Below are positions 37,519 to 49,500 of a stretch of DNA of 64,000 nucleotides, one piece after another (the first letter of the stretch is position 1; the number at the start of each line of letters is the position of its first letter). A model generated the notes under the pieces. It was not told the DNA's origin, ran no database searches, and saw only the letters and a program-made list of their open reading frames with translations. Origin of the DNA: Coccinella septempunctata (lineage: Eukaryota > Arthropoda > Insecta > Coleoptera > Coccinellidae); contig NC_058193.1 in assembly GCF_907165205.1 (NCBI RefSeq), positions 35,353,521 through 35,417,520 of the forward strand. The letters are read 5' to 3'. The translations under genes and the position numbers were made by a program.

Positions 37519-40500
37519 ATGTCCCAGAACTTTTGGCAAGGAGAAAATCGCAAAACCATTATATTAGTACAGTTATTAGTCGTATTTTCGTTGCAAGTTT
37601 ACTGCTCGAATGTCACCGCGAAACAGAATCAGGAGGGAGAGAAGATGTTTTTTGTTGTCGCGTCTTCTTCGAATATGACGTACAGCAGGATCTTCAACAA
37701 GACGCTGACGAACCTGACGCGTAGTCTGTTCCCCAAGGAGAGATACCAGATAGAACTAGACACCCTTATTATTGATTTACCAGTGAACGGAAGTTTTAGT
37801 GCTATATTTTTGGAGGAACTTTGCGAGAAACTTGAGAGAAAACGTGTTATCGCTATGTTCGTGATTGGGGATTCTCCGGCAGCCTCAACTGTCAGCCTGG
37901 CTGCTACTCACATCGGAATTCCTGTGCTGTGGGCCAGAGGACAGGATAAGTTCTTACCCGGGTTCAGGAGTTTGGTAAGTCATGATGATCTTTCACTATC
38001 AGAATACCTACATTACTTTATGATATTTATATTGTGTCATTTTTCTTCTGATTGCAAAACGATACCTAATTATTTCCCCCATCTAGTCGTCTTCCACTTC
38101 TTACCTTCTAACAACTCAATGTTGTCGAAATTTTCTCCCCTATCCCCTGAAAAAACATCGCTTTCTACTCATTGAATCCCAAATTTCCCTATTCGAGATT
38201 TCAAGGAAAGCTGCATTTTTCCCTCTGTTCCAATAACTGTTCTTCTTCAATACCACAAACTATCTTGATATCTTGACCTCTTTTCTAAACCCTTTAATAC
38301 ATAACCTGTTTAGATCAGAGTATCATATTGATCACTGGGGGATTTATAGCTATACTCCATTCATTTTTATTTTAGCATTCGGTTGGCCATGGAAATTTGA
38401 CACATTTCACTCTGTATGGTACGAAAATGTGGGGTTATGGAGCTTGTCAAAACATTTTTGGGTTTTAAATCAACGCTATGTTGCCGTTCTACGTAAAAGT
38501 TTCTGTTATTACGTATTTTATCACAATGTCGAATCTCTTCGGAAAATATGTGACGAACATAATTGAAGTTTGTACAAACTGATTGAAGGCATACCAAATC
38601 CAGTTATTTGCATGGAAAATACAAGAGATCAGTATAATATCATAATATGCACCAGCTTGAGGAGAGTTAATGTTCGTTTTCTTCTTTGGCTAAAGTTTGA
38701 ATACGTTACATCAGTTAGTAGATTTCAAAAATATTAACTCGAAGATTAAATGCATATGATGCAGTGGTTGAGAATAGGTATCTCCCGAAGGAATTAACAG
38801 ATAATTACAAGAATGTTAAATTCTTCAACAAAAATCATCTTGCTTCAATATAAGTAAAAGGAATTAAAGGAAGTTTCAAGATGAACTTCACCTTTGAACA
38901 AAAATTTCACATGAATAAACAAGTAACAGGACAACTGGCGCGTATTTGTGGCTCTTCATCTTAATACATTGATATAATAATAATAATTAGGTATTTATTG
39001 GTACCTTAAGACATTTACAATGTATAGGACAAGTCAAATGAAAAATAGAAAAATTAATTTTCGAGAACTTATTCTACGATGACATTCATCGAAAATCGTG
39101 TAGTAAATTCTCTCAAATATAGAATTCTCAAATGCCACCACTTTTTTGGGTCTCTCAATAGAAGGAAATTCTTCGTCATCCTCTTCATTCACAATCTTTC
39201 TGATTGTGGAAATATTCAGCTGAAATCAAAGTCGTTCAGATTCAGATGAAACATTATATGAATTCTCTTACATTGAATATGTTCGCTACCGTCTGACGTA
39301 TTGTGGATTTTAGAATATCAGGGTATAACTATTTGAATGAGCGGACCTGAATTCTTAATAGCACTTCCTGAAACACTGCCTCTTTTTTCAATAATTTCGG
39401 CATTTTCGTAATAAAAATTGATATTAGTGTTGGCAACGGCGTTATGACATTAACGACATTTCATGAGTGCCAACCTTACTCCGTTCTAGTTACAAAAACT
39501 TGAGAAAATTATTTCATGGCCAACCGACTGCTAAAATATATGCGAATGGAGTATACAATATTCATCTCTCAGTATTTAAATTGTTGAAATCAATTTTAAT
39601 TGAGGTCAAAATTCGAAGGGGTGGGATATCTAGACTAGAACATCTCTGTTGATTGATGTCAGTTTTATAAAAACCACGATAAATGAATCGTTTGAGCTAA
39701 TTTTTGTTGGGATGGAAAAAAGTAGGGTCTCACGTTGATGATAATTTTAGAAAAAAAGCTTTTTAGTATATAGTGTAAGTTAAAACTCTGGAATTAAAAT
39801 TAATTTTCTTCAGATGAAAGAAAAGTGGTTTTCTGAAAGATCTCTGATGTTCTCTTTGAAACTTACTGAAAATTCTCTTATGCAGGGTGAATCTTTGACT
39901 CGTAGAAATATTTCAGGTAGAAAGAAATACTTTTTTTCTCCACCATTTTGTCCGAATTGGCTCAGTGTAAAAGACACAAGCTGTTGAGAAATCATGAAAA
40001 AATGATATTTTTAGTTATCATAAACGGTTTTATCGAATGAAATGAATTCAGAAATATATTTTTTCATTTATTTGATGAATCTTTTTCGAATACAAGATAT
40101 CACCGACGTCTTCCAGTTTTCTCATTATGACCATTATGAACCATAAAAATACCGAAAATTCAAGGAATCCAACTCTTGAAACTAGGTTGGACGCTTCCTA
40201 GTGAATATTTTTTGTAAATGAAAGTATTCCTCATAGTTTCTCATATTATGCGTCTTTTTCGAGTAACTTGATGTTTAAAAATAAAAAATATCTGTGAAAT
40301 TAGAAAAATTGGGTACTTTGGCTGAATACAACTCTGTTTGAAAGATGTGTAGTGTCACAGATTCAGCTTGCTGTTCCAGGGGTGGCACAGCTCAGCATGA
40401 AAACTTAAAATGGCTATATCTTTTTATCAGGGTCGAATTGGAGAAATTGGTATAGGAAAAAAGTGTTTTTTTTTACCTCAAGAATCTACTGCTAAAATAT

Positions 40501-43500
40501 TTGTACGAGTCAAGGACTGTATAGATATTCATCAATCTAATTTTTATTCTTCATGCCAGATGCCTCCATTTGTTTTCATTTGCAAATTTAATGGATTGAT
40601 ACTATATGTAAATCTCATAAACTGTGTATTTCCATTAATGGTGGATATTCAAAATGACTGAAAAATAAATCTCTGCACTCCCGAATAGCAATTACTAGGT
40701 GAATTTGTTGAAAGTTTTCTTTTATCGAAAGTAGTTCAATGTCACTTGCAAATTTCGTCTACCTATCGATGTTGCAAAGACAGAAAATACGACAAATATT
40801 TGTTCGCAGGCTGCCAGTCCTCTAGAGATTCAACTGACGCCAACAGGAAGGGAACTGGTGTCTGCTTTAAGAGGATTGTTACTCCACGCTCATTGGCACA
40901 CTTTCACGTTACTCGCTGACCCAGCTTCCGCAACCGCTCTGAGAGGACCCGAGCTCTGGCCTATTTTGAGGGCTCAACCATTACACCCGACACTAATAGC
41001 ATTACCCTCACCGCTCAGAGCTCAATCTTTGTTTCGGTGAGTAAAAACCATAATGTGTGCTCCTGATACGATATCGAATTCATTATCTCATTATTTATCA
41101 TGTTGTTCTGAACGCTAAGTGGTTCTGACAAAGTTTACGGACAAGCTGAATTAGTTACATAAACTCACGGACTGAAAATCAGGGGGTGAAATCGGATAAT
41201 CGAAGGGTATTCTGCAAAAAATTACCATAGACTTCGAAATCGAACGTTTCCGAGGTCTAACTCTGTTTGATTATCATAATATGCTGTTCCTGTAATCTGA
41301 GAATGAGAGCAAGGGCTGCTATCTTCACTATGAGAGCTAGGAAAATCAATCCTTTTCTGCCAGATGGCGCTAGAATGTATTCCTTTACCATAGCGACTAC
41401 TAACATCGAATGAAGGAGCCATCAAATACACTGCGCAAAAAAATTAACGCACATTCTGAAAATCTCAATTTTAATGAAAGTTAACTCTACATTGACTTCA
41501 TAACTTATTTTTTATGTTCTCTCGGGAAGGTTTTGAACGAAACAAGACACATTAAATGGAAGAAAAATTCAGGATTTCACCGAATCTTATGTGAAAGAAG
41601 AGAAATGAACAATTTTCAAAATACTGAAATGCTGATAAGTGATTTAATACTTGGTATCTCCACCCCTTGCGTTAATTACAGCTCGGCAACGACGGTTCAT
41701 ACTCAAAATGAGTGATCTTAAAATGTTCTGATCTAATCCTTCCCAGATTTCTCCGAGTTGGATTCCTAAGTCATTAAGAGTAGCTGGATGATTTTCTGAA
41801 CTTCTCAGCCTTCTATTGAGGTTGTCCCGAACCTGCTCAATCGGATTGAGATCTGGACTTCTTGCTGGCCATTCCATTCGAGAGACTTCAACCTATTGAA
41901 GGTACTCCTGAACGATGCGCGCACGATGGGGTCTGGCATTATCGTCCATAAAAATGAAATTATCACCAATGTATGGGGTAAATGGCACTACATGCTCTTC
42001 AAGAATGTTCCTTATATACTTATCAGCATTCATAGCTCCATTATCAACGACCACTAGGTCTGTGCGAGCAGTCAAAGATATTCCACCCTATACCATAATC
42101 GATTCTCCCCCGAAACCAGTAGTATTCAGGAAATTGCACTGAGCATATCTTTCATGTGGACGTCTGTATACAAGGGAACGTCGATCACAATGGTAGAGGC
42201 AGAATCTAGACTCATCTGTGAAGAGAACTCTTTCCCAATCGGTTCTTCCCAATGGATATGCTCTCTCGCAAAATCCAAACGCGCCCTTCGATGGACTGGG
42301 GTAAGAGCTGGGCCTCTTGCCGCGACACGAGGCCTTAAATCATATTCTCTGAGGCGATTTCTTATTGTCTGAGTGCTAATTTGCACCTCATGAGTTTGCT
42401 CAAGCTGAATTTGAAGGAGGCGAGCGGTTGCAAACCGTTGTCTCAACGAAGAAACTCTCAAGTAACGTTCTTGAATGGCAGTTGTTACCCGTGGTCTACC
42501 CTGTCCTGGTCTTCGGACATTCATACCTGTCTCCCTGAATAGCTGCAACATTCTGGACACACTTGTATGGGAAACTCCAAACCTTTCTGCAATTCTTGTG
42601 TATGTCCACCCTTCTTCTCGCAAAACTACCGCTTGGGCACATTCCTCTTGGGTCAAATTGCGTGTTTCGCGTTGCATAGCGATCGAGTGTAGAAAATCAA
42701 ACGAAAGAAAAACTATTGATCACTAGAATTGATCGAGAACAACTGATTTTAGAATGGAGCCAATACATTCAAAATCTGATAATATCATCTTTTGTTATTC
42801 CTACTGGGAAAAAACATCTGTATTGAAGAAAACCGTTGAAAGTGGATAACATATGCATGCATAATTCTTATAAAAATAATTATCATTGAGAACACCTTCA
42901 GTTGTAGAATAAATTTGAGATTTCCATAATGTGCGTTAATTTTTTTGCGCAGTGTAGTTGCGTAGGAATTGGTTAGCACAAATATAAAGACATGCTCTTA
43001 TCATATTATTTGTCGCTTTGTTTTGAAAAATAAATTTCAGTTTGAACAAATTTTAAGCTGCTCAAATATACTGCTTATATACGCAATTTACTTTTCCCAA
43101 TTTTCTTCGCCATAAACAAAACGAACAGCCTATTTCCGATATGGAGTTCCACATTCTCCCAACACAGCAGCAAATTCCAATTTTTGTCACTCCATTAAAA
43201 AAACAATTAATATGTTGGATGCGATGATTCGATGTTTGTTGACAGAAAAGCGAGGAATCTGGGAGAACTCACTGATTTATAGCTGATTCGATGTCCATGT
43301 ACTGTCCACATCAACAATGCCAGCTGTACCATTTTTCAGGCATTTACGTTGTTATTTACAAACTTTCGTTTTGCAGGACTGAAAATTTACATTATTCGAA
43401 AGAGCAATATTGAATCTTTATGATCCATGCAGTGATGAAATCGACAAACATGTTCAATCATTGAATATAGGGGTGTGCTGTTTGAATTTCGAATAGGATG

Positions 43501-46500
43501 TAAGCTTTGTTAGGCAGGGTCCTAGAAACAATGCTTATCGCAAACCCTATGAACCAGATCTCATTTGATATTCAACACAACATGAATTCAGCTCGTAAAT
43601 ATGTTGGATGTTAACTCTCGCAGGAAAATCATAGAATGTCGATGGAATTCTGTTTCAACAGACTTAATTGAAGAGGTAGTAAAGGATGCAACATTTGAGT
43701 CACTATTCTCAGTAGATAATAAGAGGAGATATATGGAACAAGTAATTTTTTCCATATCTCATCCACTGAATAGTTAAAGGTTTTAAGATTAAGAAAATTG
43801 AGTCGACGAACAATTCCTTTCAATTTAGATGTGGTTTGATTGATGTTACATAGAGTTTTTCAAGATCTTCGAATAATTTTCATATCTGTATGATTTTCTA
43901 GAAATGTTCTCTACATTCTATCACAAAAAACACTCTTAGAAATAACGATTCTATGAGAGAAATACTCAGCAGCATCTAGAATTAAGAAAAAACTAAAAGG
44001 TTGATCAGAATAACTCTCAGTATATCTATGAAATCATATCATATATCTCCAACTATAATGCCTCTTTTCTCCACAATGCAGAAAATCTTAATCGATGTCC
44101 TGTTACTAATACGCCCTGAATGACGTACGACAGAGCGTCTCCTCCACTTTTCTGCATCGCATCCTTTGTAGATGTAGACGTACAAGGGTTCCATTTTCCA
44201 GGAAATTTTCCTTCCTGGTTTCTGCTTCAAAACGGAGGCAAGCGAGCTACATTATAATCTTTCTCCTTCGTCAATTACCCCATTCGCAAGAATTCTTTTG
44301 TTAGTTCTGAATAAGGGAAGCTCCTGATCTTTATATTACGAGAAGCTTGAGGAAACGCTGAATGCAATTGCCCATAATTTGTCGGATATTGTTATCGTCT
44401 AAAGATTTATTTTGCACTGCGGTTTTTAGAACCGAGCGATATATATATGGTATCGATGTTGGGGACAATTGTGATCAGATAAATTGGGATCGAAATTCAT
44501 GTTTTGAAATGAAAAATGCTTTTCCATCTTCTCTTCTCTTTGTTGCCAAGAATAATTTGAGGGTTTCTGAAAGTCTTTGTGGAAACTAACGTATACTCCA
44601 TATGTAACGTTACAATACAGATACAAAAATTCGTCACTATTTTCTTGAAAAGTATTCACTTCTCGATATTTTCTTTCATAAGTATAAATTGATTGCGATA
44701 AGCACCAGCAACAAATTGATAGACTTGCCTGAAGCTCCTATGTGATCGTACTGATCATAGAGAATTATTATTGACTTGCTGATGGAATTCATATGCAAAT
44801 ATTCGAAACGGATATCTGATATCCAATTCAGAGGGTTGTAGGGGTAAGAGATCAAATAACCCATCATTATATATGAGCTAAGCTGAATAAAATGGGCTTG
44901 CGAACCCTGCCAGAGAAGATGGAAGAAATTATTGCTATACTGGCTTCAGCTTCACTCACTTTGAAAATAATTTAGTCTGGCTCCTGGCAATGTACATACG
45001 CTGAGCTTCATATCCTTCCATGTTTGAAATAAAAAACACTTTTGGTCAGTTCTCAGTACTGAAATTTTGTTAGAGATCGAACATTTTCTGGTTGTTATAA
45101 GTGGAAGCAAAAATTTCATTTGATAAACCCTTGAATTGTGCGTTTTAGTAGGTGAAAAATCCTACAAAAGAATCTACTTAATAGTCAGCTTATCTCAAAT
45201 CTCATTTACCACTCATTTGAGATTCTATTCGAAGAGCATTTTCCCATCACTCCAAACCCAACTGGCTCTCCAATTCCCAAACAACAACAGAATGAAACTC
45301 TCGTATTCTCAATTTAATTAAATCTTTCTTTCTACTTCTGATTTAATTTGGCAAAAGAACGGTGAGTCGGTGAATACCTATTACTACAGGTTTTTCAATT
45401 TCTGTGATAGTTCTCAACAGACTTTCGTATTCCCACCACCCCATTGTATTCTAGGATAGTTTTCCGAATAATCTCAGACCAATATGTTCGGTTTGCACTT
45501 CCTAGATCCTTTACCAAAACGACCATCAGGGTTATCTCTGTCAGGAACTCCCCAGAGTGTTGTTTGGAAGTCCGCCCCTGATTTCACGATCAAACATGAT
45601 TGGGCAATAAACTCAAGACGGAATAAAACTTTTGGAATATGTAAATCGCGAATAGTAAGATCCGTTTGATGTTCGAACTACATCGAAGTCCAGGGGAATG
45701 GAAAACCACCTATCCAGGAATAATTATACGATCGCTTTCCGAATTTCTCAACTCTAAGATTCACTTGAAAGCAAACTCATATAAAAGCTACCGTTCTAGG
45801 GGAGGTTTTCCAATATCACTCAGCTTAATGGAGACTTGATATTCTGAGGCCAAACGTAGAAGTAGAAGTTTAAGCGACCCAATTCGAGAGATACCTAACT
45901 GACGGGGTACTAAGTATCAGTAGACAAACAGTTGGACAGCTAATGTCTATTGCGACTGGAACTTCGCTGTTCGGATGTCAATTTCGGAAACTTTCATCTA
46001 TCGGAAACCTGTTTTTTGCTGAACTTAGAATCTGTGGAACACGGGCCTTTGTTTTTGTAAAACGATCGACGAAGATCCAATATAGATACTAGTGGATCAA
46101 TGGAGTATAGAGAGAGGAAGCCTATACAGTGTCTGAATGTAATAAAAATTGGTCACAGATTCTTGATGCAAAATTAAAGTTGGGGAGCCCAGAAGGGAAA
46201 TTCTGGATTTACACGAGCGTGTCAGATTAATATAAGGGGATATACATTAGACCCTGTAGAGTACCTTTACCAAAAATTAGACCTGTATATACGGGGGGGA
46301 ATTGTCTAGGACAGCCTATCAGAATAGTAATAAAAACAAGATCATTGTAGGTACATACTCAAGCCTTTCAGATTAAGATATATGTGGTTAAATACATGTT
46401 GAAAAGTATATATTCCCTTAACTTGACAAATGTGCAGGAGGGTGCTAAACTTGCAAAAAAAGTCACGTGTACATTCTCGAGCGCGGTGGCTCTATTCTTA

Positions 46501-49500
46501 ATTTGAAGCTTATGATTCAAGAACAACGGAAAAAATATAATCTGACAGTTTCAGCTAGCCGAAACAATAAAAATTGGCCATAGAGGTCACAAAAATCAGT
46601 TTTTTTGAATTATCTCCTCTCCTGGGCTTCAAATTGTTTTCGCATTCATTATAAGAGTTGTAGAGTATAACATTTTCTAAAAATTTTGTGCGAAGCAATT
46701 TTTTCTACGTTCGAACGTTTTTGAGATATATGGCGATGTACAGGCTGGCCAAAATTCGTTGTCTACTGAGGGGATCTCGAGAACTGTAGCAGCTGCAAGA
46801 AAACGAATGACACATTCATTAGCTCTTTTTTCATGACTAATCCAAATCTGAAAACAGAATCGGCCTATCATTTTCTTTATTTCGAGTTATGAACAAAAAT
46901 TGAGATATTGACGATTCCGAAAATTTCTCATAACTTTTTTGTCTCTGAAGTTACAGATCTTAAACTTAAACCTTCTACTGACAAAATATTTTTTTCCGAT
47001 TCAAAAATAACAAATTCAATAGAAGTTTGCATTTAAAGGAATGAAAGGTCAACTAATGATTCCAAATGAAGAAATATTTTCAGCTCATCAGTGGATTCTA
47101 CGTAAAAAAGTGCCTGTAAAAGGTTTAAGTTTCAGATTTGTAACTTCAAAGACAAAAGAACTATGAGAACTTTACGAAATTGTCAAACTCAAAAACAAAG
47201 TATCGTAGCTGCTATAGTTCTTGGGATCCTCTCAGTAGACAACGAATTTTGCCCACCCTGTACATCAGACTGGATTTCTACCTTGACCTTGGCCTTTCGC
47301 ATGTGTGGCTGAGCTCCTCGCCCTTATCGCCCTCTAACTCGAAAACGGTTGAGAGTATGTAAAATTGCTTCAGACAAAAGTTGTATAGAATTTTATTATA
47401 TACAACTTTCATCATGAATACAGAAACGATTAGAGGTACAGGAAGGGAGATATTGAAAAAAATGCCTTCTCATCATCTTCAAACTGTCAGATTAAGAAAA
47501 CCCCCCCCCCTGATTACTGTCAGATTAATGATGCTCGCCAACTATAAGTCCTATTTTTGATTTTTGCCAGGAAAAACTTGAAAACAAACGCAAACACGAA
47601 AAAAATTCAAAATTTTGACACCTGTGAGCGAAAAGAGCTCGTATAAACCACGCCTAAATATGCAGATTCTCCAAATCCATTCACTCCATCGACTCCAGTC
47701 GAGATGAAAATTCAATCGGACTCTGTCGTTCGATTTCAGCTCCGGTTATTGTCCACGCGCTACTCAGTGGCGTGGTTCTCCTGGCTGGTTTCCAGGACGT
47801 TTCCGGGTAATTAGATAAGGGACCCGCGAGGCAAAAAGGGGTCGTGAAATAAATTATCGCAGTCCCGGACTCCCGGACCGTGGATCGGCCGGTATTTTCG
47901 GGGTTCGATCGTAACTAACAATTTTTCTTCGTCGTTCGGGTATGGCAAGTCTCGTGAGATTCCAATTATCGAATTAAGAACTCGCCCGAGACGGCTTTCT
48001 TCCTGAATTACTGCCCGAAAGTTCCGTCGGACAGATGAAGATTAAGCTGGCGGTGAAGATTTGAGGGGGTTGTGACTTGGGGGGTGAATGTAGGAAGTGA
48101 GGATTACAGAGCTGATCTTATTTTGATGGGGTATTTACCAAGGACAATCCTCTGTTCTCTTCTTCACTTCAATTGCTCTAATCGAGCCATCTCTTTCTCG
48201 TAATACAGAAATAAAATGTGTGACAAAGATAGGTTAGAATTTTTGAAATACATTTCTTTTGGGGTTAGGTAAGTGATTAAGCAGAATTTGGGAGAGGAAT
48301 CCAAACGTGGGGTAAAATTTCTCCACAGTGTTTCCCTTCTGGTTTATTTCTTCCTAACTTGAACATCATATACAGGCTGATTCTCTGACTCCTACAGATA
48401 TTTCAACAGTAGATTATCGAGGTCAAAAGAAACACTTTTTTCTTATACCATTTTCTCCGATTCGGCCTTATAAAAAGATATAGACATTTCAAATTCATAA
48501 GGAATTTATGGAAAAACAAAATTGAACCTGAATCTGTGACACTACACGTCTGTGGATGCTTTAAATAGAGTTGTATTCAGCCAAAGTACCCAATTTTTAA
48601 AATTTCACAGATACTTTTTAATTTTTGAACATTACTTTGAAGATTATTCAAAAACGGCGCATTATACGTAGAAATATAAAGAATACTTTCATTTCACAAA
48701 ATACAATAATACAAAATATTACCTTACCTAACCTAACTTGACCTAACCTAACCTAACCTAACCTAAATTGAGCTTCATATACAGGCTGATTCTTTGACTC
48801 GTACAAATATATAAACAGTAGATTCTCGAGGTCAAAAAAAATACTTTTTTCTCATACCATTTTCTCCGATTCGGCCCTAATAAAAATATATAGACATTTT
48901 AAATTCATAAGGAATTTATGAAAAAACAAAATCAAAACTGAATCTGTGACACAGTGGATCTTTAAAACAGAGTTGTATTCAGCCAAAGTACCCAATTTTT
49001 GAAGTTTCACAGATACCTTTTAATTTTTGAACATCAGATTGCTCGCAAACGACGCGTTACACGACAAAATATGAAGAATACTTTTATTTTACAAAACGTT
49101 CAAATATTCATTAGAAAGCGTCCAACTTAGTTTCAAGAGTTGGGTTCTTTGAATTTTTGGTATTTTAATGGTACGTCCTGGTCATAATGTGAAAACTGGA
49201 GGACGTGAGTGATATCTTGTGTTCGAGAAAGATTCATTAAATAAATGAAAAACTATATTCCGAAATTCATTTCATTCGATAAAACCGTTTGTAAGATAAA
49301 AAAAATTTCCATGGTTTTTCGACAGCCTGTATCTTTTAAACCGAGCCGATTCGGAAGAAATGGTTAAGGAAAAAAGTGTTTCTTTTGACCTCAAGAATCT
49401 ACTGCTAAAATATTCGTACGAGACAAAATGACTCACACTGTACAGAATATAGTTTCTGAGATTTTTTTCATTTTCTAGTGAAGCAAATTGAAGATTAATC

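Noticed and set aside
47875..47930. GGTTCGATC phrase resembling a tRNA T-arm
   Set aside because: Flanking bases do not form the T stem and no acceptor or anticodon arm could be built around it.
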